This document shows positions 53,132 to 64,000 of a stretch of 64,000 nt of DNA, piece after piece. A program made the position numbers and the translations under genes. Source of the DNA: Blastomussa wellsi (taxonomy: Eukaryota > Cnidaria > Anthozoa > Scleractinia > Plerogyridae); contig OX393568.1 of the NCBI GenBank assembly GCA_947652115.1, positions 22,755,978 to 22,819,977 on the forward strand. Direction: 5' to 3'. Every line of letters starts with the position of its first letter. Position 1 is the stretch's first letter. Below the pieces are notes generated by a model. It was not told the DNA's origin. It saw nothing but the letters and a program-made list of their open reading frames with translations, and searched no databases.

Positions 53132-56100
53132 CTATTTATCATCACCCTTCGTTTCATTTTCTTTATTGTCAACAGCATTACTAGACATACTAACCACGCC
53201 CTCTACCTTACAAGAGTCTTTCCCGGAAGACTCCGCTTCTGATTTAATAGTCTTTTCTCCTTCTAACGATTTAATTTCGCTCGCTTCCTTCGTTTCCGGG
53301 AGTTTCGATTCATCGCCATTACTACCGCCCTCGTCTCTGACCTCTGTTTTAGCTTCGTCCTTTACCGGCGAATTTTCTTCGATACTCGTGTCCATTTTCT
53401 CCTCATCTTTCTCTAGTTCGTTGTCATCCTCTTCTATCTGCGCTTGGTTCTAGATGGCACAGGATGAAAGCAAAGCAAAGCAAACCACAGTCGCAACATG
53501 CATAACACAAAATGGAAGGGAGAAACACAATGCACACAAGACGTGAGGTGCTAAGTTCTTGCAGGCCTGTAGAGACTTGCGCTGTCGCTGCTGCTGCCGC
53601 TGCTGCTACATCAGCCGCAAACCATTGTGATAGCCTCGCCAGCCAGCCAATGAGCAAGACACATGTAAGAATTAGCTGCACATTTTACCGTGTCACGCTG
53701 CATACCGTGCCACTTTAGAATAGTTTGACAACTTTTTGCTGGCTTCTACTTGAACCGGCCAATCTTAACACGGAACTGTCGAGGGAGACCTTAACGGAGC
53801 TACGTCATCGTTCGTGCACTGCCGAAATTTTTCAAAATCGTCATTTCCAAATCCGTTTCAATCTTCTCCATCCTCAGCCATGCTTGTTCCTTTTTGGTTT
53901 AGTATCACGCCTTTGGTGTTTCTCTTCCTTAGCAAACTATTATTTTTTAGGTTTACCAAATTTTAAGGATAATTTAGGTTGTCGAAGAAATAACTCAAAA
54001 TATCGTCACGTAGCTCCTTTTAAACTGTCAAATCCAACATTCCCTCTTGGGGATATCACAAGTCTCAACTTGCAAACGAAAGGCCAGTTGTCGCATTTTG
54101 AGTGGCCGTCAAAAACTAATCAAAAACTTTCCTAGTGGCAACGGCAAGGCCTCACACTCATGTCATATTATTTTAGTTATTTTACCCACATCCACAACTC
54201 AGAAACGGATTTTTTTCACAGAATAGAATGCACGATACTTTAATAGTACAGTAATGCACTGAAGTTGTAAAAGTTGTATTATATTTGCCGAAGCGATCAA
54301 TAACGGGTTTAAACTTCAATTGCGAACGTAGAATTTCTGTATGTTGGTTCCACACTAATCACGTAAATTATTCCAACGCAACATCAACTTCATGCCCAGG
54401 GTCTCTCACCTTCCCAGGGAACGAGGTTAACGCAACACCAGTTTACGAGAAAATTACAAAATGGTAATCAGAAAGAAAGGAAGAAAAAATAAGACAGTAA
54501 ATAGTTTTAATTTGGCCTTTTCATAAGCGATTTTTTTTTTCAAAACAAATACGTAGCGCGATAAAGCAAGGTTGATTATAATCGAATTGTAAAACTCACC
54601 TCTTTAACATCTTGGTAGCACAAGTAATGGTAGGTCTGCAAAACAACTGTAATGCTCAGCACAAAAACAAGCTAAAGACACTAAACACATGTGCAGTGTA
54701 CAGATACTTGCCTTGCCATCAATGCGCACAGCTGCCTTATAATGCCACTCCTCACTGGTCTCTTCCCAGAACTGTTCTAACTTCTCGCAACAAATGTCAC
54801 ATTCCTAAACAAAGTACGAGGACTTGGCTTAGTATAAATCATGTCTAGCCTGCACAACAGGCAGCTTAGTTGGCAGGGTGTGGCACAAAAGCGAGCGCAA
54901 AGCACACGAGTGGGCACAAAGCACGAGAGTGAGCGCAAAGACTTTGGGCTTCGCACTTTTTTTCACACTTTCCTTCATGCTTTGCAATGGTGTTCACGAT
55001 CTGCACTCTGCCCTGCTAAACCGCCTTTACTGAAGGATAGTGCATGCATGTCATTCATGACTGCTTGCCTAGCAACGAGAGGTAACAGATCACCCTTACC
55101 GCTTCAGCTTCTGTGTCGCCACTGAGCACAGGACAGCTCCCCTCTCCAACAACTTCTTTTGACTCCTTCAGAGGATCGGGAGAATCTACTGCAGCCATAT
55201 TGACATCAAAGAACGAGCTACGTGCTGTAGAAACAGAGAACAACAAAAAAATCGCAAATACATTTTCATATTGAAGAATACGGCAGAACAACAAACACGA
55301 TAAGAACGTCATGCTCAACAGCTATAATTTGAATGGTACAGACAACAAAATGAGCATAATGAGCAACTAACACATGAAAGCACTACTCAATAAGCTCCAC
55401 TAAACGACCACACACTCGGGTTGCATTTACAGGACTCCCAATTCAGAACAAACACGTTCAGTATCAAAGGAACCAACGAAAGCACTCTGGTTAAGTTAAA
55501 GAAACAAAACCTCAAACTCTGTCCTTCAAGGCTACAGCTGTTTTCCCTCACTATGAACTTTACAGAGCACTTCTCAAACTCATTAATAATTCATCATGTT
55601 AAACATAGAAAACCAGAACCTTGAAGGGGATTCAATTGGGAAAATAATTATATCAAACAATGTTGACACCGAATTTCATTGGCTACCCAAACACCTCAAA
55701 TCTCTTCAAAAATACTCCCTGTACATATTTTCTTCCTGGTGTTTGTAGGCCTGATGAAGCATTGTCCCTCTTGTTTGATTATTATATCCATGACAATAGT
55801 GGTAAGGTTGGCAGAACAGTACCTCTCTCCTCTGGATCAGAAATCTCCTCATAATTCAACCAGTCCTTGACACTGATGAACCACTGTCTGTGCGCCACTC
55901 TCCTGCCATCCTTCTCTCGACGATTCTTACGGAAATGCCAGTCCAAGTGTTCACGGTAAATCTTGGCAGCTTCACCAGGGAACCGCAGCCCACAGGACGA
56001 ACACTGTGTTCCATCAAAGAGACTGTCTATTACACCATCATGACGCCTGATGAGTGAAAAAGACAGAGATAAAGTAGCACTGAGATTTGCTTCAACAAAA

Positions 56101-59100
56101 AGGGCTAGTTTTATTCTTTACAAAATTTGAACCCAACTCACTAATCACCACCCCTTGAGAGACTAATAATTCCATCAAATTAGAACTTGTACAAGTTCTG
56201 TTCAAACAATGGAAAATGTATCTAGTGGATATCAAACAGTGCATGAAGATGTTCACCAAGGCCACAAGGGCAAATCTGGAAAATTGAGGAAGGGGAGGTA
56301 AAATTTTGACAAGGGAGTAACCTTGCCCCATATTCCATGACTGCATAATACCATTCAAAAAAGGCTGGTTGAATTTTTTAAAACTTGAGCAGAGGTTTGA
56401 ATAAAATTTGAAGTAGGCAGCTCGTTTGAGATGGTTAACTGAATGATTTTTCTTTCTTTAATTTCTTCAAATTTAGGGAAAAAATAGTCAACATTTTTAA
56501 GCAATGTAGAGTAAAGTAGCTGATGCTTTTTGTCAGCGATCAGTGCTTATTGAAAGCACTGCACGAGAGATAAAGGGAAGACCACCCCCTCCTAAATTTG
56601 CTTATGGGACAGGTGGAGATTTTGTTATTATACAGTGTAGCGATATAAATTACCTTTTCAGCTCCTCAGGTACAAGCCTTATCAAGGGGATGGGTTTTTC
56701 TTCTCTGGGAGATTCTTTCTGGGGCACAGCTGCAGCTGGTAGAGGAAGACCAGGTATGGAAACAGGCAGGGCAGGGAGGGGCAGGGGCTTTTGAATTTCA
56801 GCCTGTGGGGGTCCTGGTGAGGGTGCATGCCGTGAAGATTCATTGCCGGGTTCAGGGGTCACCTTGATGATCCCTACTTGCATTAGTCTGTGGAAGAGAT
56901 CATCGACTGCCTTCTTTTCGATCATGGTGTTTGGTGTGTGAGGAGGTACTTCTGGGCCTGCAAAAAATGAATATTTTCTTTACACACTCATCTGGCAGTG
57001 GAAATAAACCCTGGTTACCAGAGGTTTTTACTTGTGAATAGCAGGAAGATTTGGGAAAATTTCCAAGTCTCCCAATTCCTGGCAAAATCTTCAGATTCCC
57101 CAAAGAATTTTGTTTTTCTCCCAAAACAGGCTTCTCTTAGAGCTGACGCCCCCATAAAAAACTGTTAGGACTTAAATGAGTTAAAAAACACATGGGTATT
57201 TGGTGCTGTGCACCCCCTGGATTTCTAGTTCAGAACTTCGAGGCTCTCGAGAATTTCATTATAGCACAGTCCTCATTATTACAAGTACATGGTTTTATAG
57301 TTGAACTTGCCTTTGTCCTGTATCGGTGGTGTACTTGGCCTGATGATTGAACCAGGACTATTTTCATGACTGGCAGGTTGTCTAGGAATGCTCTCTACAG
57401 ATCGTACAGGTACAAAAGGATTTGGAATTGGACCACCATCCATCCTAAGATGATTTTTATTGGGACCACCATCCAACCTGGGATTGTCCTCAAATGGCCT
57501 ATCTCCTCTCATGGGCAGGGCCCCCATAGGCATCGGTCTGACATGTGAGGGATGATCATGTTCCATTGGTGGCTGCCCTCTGCCCTCCATTGGTGGGGGC
57601 CCTCTGAAGTCCTCATTAAATCGCCTTGTTTCTGGTTCAGTAGGGTCAAATCTGGGCCCATCACTCCTAATCATGGGACCTTCAGGTTCCATAGGACCTC
57701 GGAATGGAATTCTTGGGTGCTCTGAAGGGCCATCAAACCGCATTGGTCTTCCACGGCCTGCATCTGTTGGAGGTCTTTGAATGTCCATTGGTCCCCCTGG
57801 ATGGAACAACAGACACACACACCATTAATAGGTGCATGTATGTGTATACTGTAACTGCAGTAATAGCGACTGACAACTGAAGAATCAAGGGTTTCTATTA
57901 AGCACATGTGTTACAAGGAAAATGCTAGAACTGCCAGATAGCAGCATAAAATACGTTGCTCAATTTGAAAGATTAATTTTATCCTTCACCTGGACGGAAT
58001 GGAGGTTCCTCCACTCTGGATGGCATCATGTGTCTAGGCTGGTGTTCAGGATGAGGCAGTAGCCTGGCCTCCTGTGGAGGAAGCAGCATTGGTTGAGTAT
58101 TCCGCTGAAGCTCATACAACTGCTGAAGTTTATCCACCAAATCATGATGCTGTTCAACAGTCAGGTCACCTGCTTGAAGACGTCTTTCAGCCTTAAAAAG
58201 ACAAAAACAATAGCACAATTCACAGTTAGCATCACATTTTTAAACATTACATTAAGGGGAAAACCAGGTTCACAAATAGACCCGAAGCCTTATTTTTCAA
58301 GGACTTTTCACTAAATTTGACATGAGATTTCCACTAAATTTGACATAAGGATGATTTCCAGTCCACTTGCCATGTTTATAAGGCTCCCAAGGTGAAGTAT
58401 ACCAGCAAATGCCACAGGAACATATTAATACCAAGCAATTGTGAAAAACTGAGCTTTCAATGTTTTCTGTGAGCAAGACAACATTGCGTTACCGAAGTTT
58501 TATTTATTCAAGGAATTTTCAATAAGATTCAAGGACTACTGGGGAAAATGCAAGGACTTTTCAAGGTCTTCTGCAAATTTTCCAATTTCAAAAGGTTGAT
58601 GCTTTTTTTGTCAAGGCCTGTGCAAACCATGTGAGATTTCTTGATTACAGTACAGAAACAACAACACACCTGTATCATGATTTCATTTTGGTGATCCAAC
58701 ATGAGCTCGCGTGGAATTTCAAAACCAGGAGCACACTCTCCAGGGTGTTGTTGCATGGGAGGTGTATGAGGTCTAAACTCCCCTGGCATGCCAGGACCTG
58801 GAGGACCAAGGTTCTGACGAAAGCTACGTTCACGAAACGGGTGATCAGCATGGCGAAGATGTGGGTGGACATCCATGGGTTCCCTCATGGGTTGATCAAA
58901 AGGATGGTTTGGGAAATCTTCTTGGGGAACAAGCGGTGGTGTTAATCTCCCTGTATTGGGGGATGCCCCCTTTCTGTTTCGAAGTTCATTGATCTCAACA
59001 TCTGTAAGCAAAGGTCTTGGTTTCTTTGGCAGGGGCTCTCCCACAGGCTGATCTCCGGGATCATTGCGAAAAGCAACAGGGAGGAGGTTACGATCTTTTG

Positions 59101-62100
59101 GATCAAACCCTCTTTTTGTTTTCTCTCTTAATCCAAACTCTGGTTCTTGTCGCATTTGTGGCCCACTACGATTTGGCTCAAATTGTTCTATGTTTTCAAC
59201 TCTTCTCCTGTCATGTCCAACAGCTCTTGATCTCTTCTCGTGCATTCCTGGGCTTCCAGCCCTAACAAATTCACCACGGTTGTGTACTGGACCTTCATCA
59301 CCTCTGAAATCTTTGCCTGCCAACCTGTCTCTTGCAGGGAGCCTTTCTGGGCCAGCCATTCCGGGCATGAACTGATCACTACTCCTGACAGGTTCTGCAG
59401 TATCTCTTCTCCATTTGTCTTGATTTAAAAGAGGCTCTTCATGTAGCACAAAATTTTCATTTCTTTGTTTTCTATCACTGTTCCAATTATCCCTGAAAGG
59501 GGGAATATCTTCAACTTGTCTATCAACAAAACTTGGATGTCTGGGCTCCCTTTGTTCTTGCCTTCTTCCAAATCGTTTATCATTTTGGAATTCAGCACTT
59601 TTAAATTGTTCATTGTCAATATCCCTGCCTCTTATTGGTTCACGAGATTGGCCTCTACCCCTCTCACCTTTTCCTCTCTCTCTTTGCTTTTCTGTGGATC
59701 TTCGTCTACCTCTCCGTGCCTTTCCTCTGACGACATGTGTCTTTGGAGATTCATCTGAGTGACTTGACCAGTCCCCTGAATTTCGCCTTTTATGGTTATG
59801 TTTAGGCTTTGTTGGCCTTTGCAAATCACCATACTTTGGGCTGCCTGTGACTTCCCTATCTAGATGGGTTCTGTTGACATTTTCTACTGGATTATGGACT
59901 GGAACCAAGTGCTGCAGACTTCGGATCTCTTGGCTTTGGGCAGTTTCCACGTCTGGTTGTGTGGAATCAATAAAATGTTTGGGTGGCCTCACCGACGTCT
60001 GCTCAAACTGGGCTTCTCCTCTAACAGAAGGTAAATGCCCATGCCTAACATTTATAGGTAAACTTCCTTCCTCCCTTTCATGGACCATATCAGATTTCCT
60101 TTCTTCTAAGGGTACTGATTCTTGGAGATGATCAGGTTCCTGCTCACTTCGACGAAGACGTGGATCTCGACTGCTAGACGTGGCTTGGATGCTCTTAGTG
60201 GGCTCTGCTTTGGTTGACACAGGAACACGAAGGGGTGAACTGGAAGGCTGGTTGGACAGGAAAACAGAATGTAGTCCGTTATTTTTGCTTTGCCACAATA
60301 AATAATAAAAGAAACAACAATGCCCTTCTAGAGTTTCTATTTGCAACTCTTGTATGTACACCAGAAATGGTATTGGCAATGCAAGTTTTCAAACTATTGG
60401 ATGAAAAATAAATAAAATGCTGTTTCAAAAAAGTGGTGTTAAATTAACCTGTGCCAGAAGTCTGTCTGCAAAACAGGCTAGTGTTAGACTGATCAACAAG
60501 AGAATGTGCAAATGAAGCTAGAGCAAAAAATTGAACTTAAAACAAGATTGTTATTAACACTTTCCATTTGTATAAAATAACTACAGTTGTACCCCGTAAA
60601 CAAAGTGTGCAAAGGGACTCTTGTCTGATAACCCAGGGTTTACCATGACAGTATGGGCAAAGAAGATCATAATGATACTTAAAGGGACTACAGTAAGTCA
60701 ACATAAATTAAGCCATCTTTAGAAATGTATAAAATTACCTTCAAATCATTGGTTTCGAAATAATAATAGGTTACCAAGGCAGAAAATCCCCAAAAGGGGT
60801 AAAAAAAAGTGGCTTTAAATGAGCAAGATTGAGAAGGATTGTAATTGAAAAACTTGAAAAGTTTAGTCTAAATTGTGATGTGTCATCCTTAAAGGAGCTA
60901 TGTCATGGTTTGTGCATTTTGAAAAATTTAGCCAACTGTAAGTTTCTGAAATCCGTCATTCGTAATCTGTCTCCGTCTTCTCCATCATTAACCATCCTTG
61001 TTCCTTTTTGGTTTAGTATCCTCTCTTCGTTGTTTTTCTCCATTAATAAACTATTAGTTTTAGGTTTCCGTAGCTCCTTTTAGAGAGCTTCTCTAATAAA
61101 TCGAAGAATTTCTTACTCCATTGGATTGTGGAGAGTCTTGATCTTCTGGCAGCAGTCGCAAGTGAAGTATGTGTTGCTGTTGTTGCTGAAGGAGTAGTTT
61201 GCGTTCTTGCTGCTGTTTCTTCAGCAAAAGATCCCGTTTCATTTGATGCTCCTGGATCTCAAGTTCAGTTAGTTTCAGCTGCTCCTGTTGAAGTCTCTCC
61301 AGCTCAACCAAACGTTGCTGGTGATCTTCCACCACCTTATGTTCCTGTGGTGTTGATATGCCTGCAGTTAATGAGGCAACTGTGCCAGCACTATCAGCCT
61401 GTGTAGTTGAAGAAGAAACATTCAAGTGTTAGTACTATCCAGGGTCTGACTTCGCAGGATCAAAAAGGTGCTGTCTGTTCATTCAGGGCAAGCTGAGTTT
61501 CCTTGCAAGCAAGTAACTTTCCAAGCTCGATTGTACAATAGGCAAGGACCATGGTAAGTCATTTGCAATGAAAGCTACTGAGGACAAGCATGGAACTTCC
61601 TTGAGGCAGCCAAAGCCTCGGCAAGTAAAATGTATAAGTAAAAATGGCCAATTCCCTCTATGAGACTTGCGCACAGGGAATCATGGTAGCTGTATTCAAC
61701 TTCGCGCGCCAAGACTTGAAGATGTTGTGCGCACTATGAATACAACTGCCATGATTCCTTGCACACAAGTTTCATTGAGGGAATCGGGACTGTAATGAAC
61801 ACAAGCTTTCTAATAGTATAGCTAACAGAAGTTAAAAAGAGTTAGAGAAGTTACAAAACTACTGTTCCATCCTGTGTCTTCTTTACCCACTTTGAGAATA
61901 TGAAACAAACAGTCATACTGCGTTTACATAATGTAACAGATTGAATTTTCATACAGGAATGAAAATCTCGCCCCAGTGCAGTAACTGGGGTGAATTCACA
62001 CCAGTATGACCTTTTGTGGCAGCATCATGTAAATGATTACAGACCCATGAGAGAGAACCAGGGTGAACTTGCCCTAGTACGAAAGTCACCGTGATATCAT

Positions 62101-63955
62101 GTAAACACCCCCTGTTTTTTTGCAGGAGTTATTGTCACGTGTTAGATTTAAAATACAAATGTCATGCAGCTTTACAACCGTACATTTTTCAGAAATTTGG
62201 GGTTGATGTGTATAGATGGGCTTGGTGGTGGAGCAGGAGGAATGGGCCAGCCAGGATCATGCTTATTCACGGCAACATCCAAATCATACAACATCTTCGG
62301 GGGAAAATACTGCGCCCAGGTGTTTCGTAACTTGAAAAGATCACGACGGGTCTTCTCATCTGCCTATAAATAAGAAAAAAATGAAGAGATTTATTTCCCT
62401 TATGGTCAACTTTGTAATGATGTTCAATCTACTGACTGACCATGTTTTTGTTTTGTACAACGAATATGGGTGACTTACACATACATGTACATTATACATG
62501 TATACGTCTTATCATGAAAAATAATTTTTTGCAGCCCTGCAATTCCATTTTATTTTTGACACTGAACCAGGGCACAAAATCAACTTTTTTTTTCAAGGAG
62601 CCATCTGGCTCCTAAATTTTGCCAGGTCCAAAAAGTTAGGAGCTGTTTTTTTTCATGTGGAAGGTGTTGCCATGGTCGGAAAAGTATGGAATGTTGTGAG
62701 CCTGGAAACATGCGCTGTTAGCAAAAGGGACATTTCATTTCACAATATACAACGTTATGTTTGGAAAATCCAAGATGGCCGATGTTGACATGTTCACTCC
62801 ATAGCATTTGTGATGATTTTGCTTAACAGAGCTCATTGCTCATACCGATTCATCTACATTAAAGCTTTATTTAGTTGATACACTCCGATAGGTTGCAGAC
62901 CATGTACATAAAACCGCAGACTGTGGACTGCACTGATCGGCAAGTAGTAGCAGTAGCCAAATAATCATAAACCTCAAGACGCTAAATGTAAACAAATCAA
63001 TGCAGCCAAGGAAACACATGCAGGCTTAATGCAAACATAAAATTCACTATTACAAAGACTGTCACGGCGCTGATCGGAATCTGCTGTTATATATTCGCAC
63101 CAGGAGTTGTACAATCTTCGCTATGTACAAGGTTCTTGTTGGATAAGGCTGATTTGAACAGTAGAGCGTCAGAACTCTGTACGCGAAAGAAGTTCATTGT
63201 AGATCTCCAATGAAAAGCATCTGAGTCAGTTTATAATGTGATGTGTTGCTTGGGCGAATTGCAGCATCAGTTTCCTAGAAAAGACACCAGCAGTAGGCAG
63301 GCTTCTGATGTTCTGATAAGTAGCTTCAATCATCTTTGCCAGTGATAGCCCAAATAAATCAATACAACTGCAAAGCAGTTTGACAAAGCATGAACATGAG
63401 ATCGAGGCTATTTGTGCCAGCCAGCCAGTCCAAGATGGTGTCCAAACCCTGAAATCGCCTGGCATCATGATGACACCCGCCAGACATCTCGCGATTAGTA
63501 GACGATTAGTAGATGATTAGTAGACAATTAGTAGACGATTAGTAGGCGTTCTTAGTAGACGATTAGTAGACAATTAGTAGGCGTTCTTCGAATGCAACAA
63601 CCATCTCCTTGTGATAGTCACTTTCTTCTCACTTAACAAAATACTCATATAATTTGGTTTTATCAAGTGGGTTGATAATGTGAATTGGCCACCGTAAAAA
63701 AAGATTCGTGAAGCTGTATGTAAATCACAGTATGGGTGTCCAGAGGTTAAAATCAGCCAAGAATAAACTTGGGCTTGTTTAACAGTTGGGGTGACCTCCT
63801 AATAATTAACACCATGTAAATGAAGATACCTTTTCAAATACACAAGTAAAAGTCTTTTCCATGATTTGTGCAACAAGGTGAAGATACTCTCCCCCAACAT
63901 TCTTAACAATGGAGTCAAGCAGGTAAAGGGATGGCAGTTTTGTTTGCTGTGGAAC
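53132..63955 (-). CDS. PCF11: PCF11, pre-mRNA cleavage and termination factor (5' end outside window)
   Basis: PCF11 binds the RNA polymerase II C-terminal domain and works with the CFII complex in mRNA 3'-end cleavage and termination. Twelve exons give 1317 visible residues: 63955-63830, 62363-62184, 61398-61117, 60247-58670, 58191-57990, 57796-57311, 56957-56654, 56046-55823, 55224-55100, 54804-54712, 54635-54600 and 53449-53132. All phases agree. The first two exons encode the C-terminal part of the CID (LYLLDSIVKNVGGEYLH, then FPPKMLYDLDVAVNKHDPGW). Next come a Gln/Leu-rich coiled coil, a long charged region opening with RDPRLRR, Gly/Pro/Met-rich FEG-type repeats (GPMDIQRP, FRGPMEPEGP), and two zinc fingers: CSSCG with HLDWH, and CDICCEK with YHYLC. 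The tail is acidic. Introns after 57311 and 54712 have GC donors. The N-terminal part of the CID lies beyond 64000. Confidence 0.92.
53791..54023. mobile_element. TTAA-flanked MITE in the last PCF11 intron
   Basis: TTAA-CGGAGCTACGTCATCG at the left, and gtcacgtagctcctt then TTAA at the right. It shares tgttcctttttggtttagta and other blocks with the copy at 60889-61084. Confidence 0.8.
60449..60465 (-). other. Possible 17-nt PCF11 microexon
   Basis: On the minus strand a CTGTTTTGCAG acceptor is followed by 17 bases and a CACAG|GTTAAT donor. The length (five codons plus two) fits a join from exon 61398-61117 (phase 0) to the distal acceptor at 60239 of the next exon. Skipping it and using the proximal acceptor at 60247 also keeps the frame. 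Confidence 0.3.
60889..61084. mobile_element. Second copy of the 53791 MITE family
   Basis: TTAA-AGGAGCTATGTCATGG opens, and ccgtagctccttttagag closes with the right-hand TTAA mutated. It lies in PCF11 intron 3, 33 bp past the donor at 61117. Confidence 0.75.
62364..63829. other. PCF11 intron between the two visible CID exons
   Basis: 1.47 kb without coding exons. It contains a short repeated motif (aaggagccatctggctccta) near 62598 and the tandem repeat at 63492-63588. Confidence 0.6.
63492..63588. repeat. Short imperfect tandem repeat
   Basis: About nine copies of a gattagtaga-type 10-11-mer with a higher-order block ending ggcgttctt that occurs twice. Confidence 0.85.
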
Positions 63956-64000
63956 CTGTCAAACAAAGAATATTTAATATGTTATTATTCTATAGAGCAT

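Noticed and set aside
53512..53718. 68-codon frame with an alanine run opposite the last PCF11 intron
   Set aside because: It is an antisense of a GCT/GCA trinucleotide tract in intron sequence, without other coding signs.
58529..60379. Taking the whole 616-codon frame as one PCF11 exon
   Set aside because: Both ends run into intron sequence. Similarity and splice signals limit the exon to 60247-58670.

Overview
The window looks like nuclear DNA of an anthozoan cnidarian, most likely a reef coral. The grounds are intron-rich metazoan genes with GT-AG splicing, TNF-receptor and FADD-type death-signalling genes, and dense short inverted-repeat transposons, tRNA-derived SINEs and minisatellites. 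The assignment to coral is inference. A 200-base N run at 43768-43967 marks a scaffold gap. Gene models below were built by hand, by joining exons whose splice phases agree.

Layout. 1-735 is the end of a 37-bp minisatellite. 3111-7671 (minus) is a two-exon gene for an unrecognised 235-residue protein. 9847-11949 (plus) is an intact FADD-like adaptor (death effector domain plus death domain). 14941-21090 (plus) is a tandem paralogue whose death domain has been broken by a frame-shifting deletion. Its only intron carries a 4-kb inverted-repeat element, with a perfect 8-bp target duplication, made almost wholly of a 25-bp minisatellite. 29310-30678 (plus) is a TNF-receptor-superfamily gene without a death domain. 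33940-40801 (minus) is a six-exon ABCC4-like full transporter of 1305 residues with altered ATPase motifs in both nucleotide-binding domains. 44707-50667 (plus) is a five-exon FAM114A gene of 650 residues. 53132-63955 (minus, continuing past the window) is PCF11, the pre-mRNA cleavage and termination factor, with twelve visible exons and two GC-AG introns.

The first half groups parts of one pathway (TNF receptor and two FADD-type adaptors), which suggests a local extrinsic-apoptosis or innate-immunity cluster. The second half holds transport and housekeeping genes: ABCC export, FAM114A Golgi-linked function and PCF11 mRNA 3'-end formation. Between and inside the genes lie at least six non-autonomous transposon families, several with readable target-site duplications (8 bp, 9 bp, TTAA), one 5'-truncated non-LTR retrotransposon and three copies of a tRNA-derived SINE.
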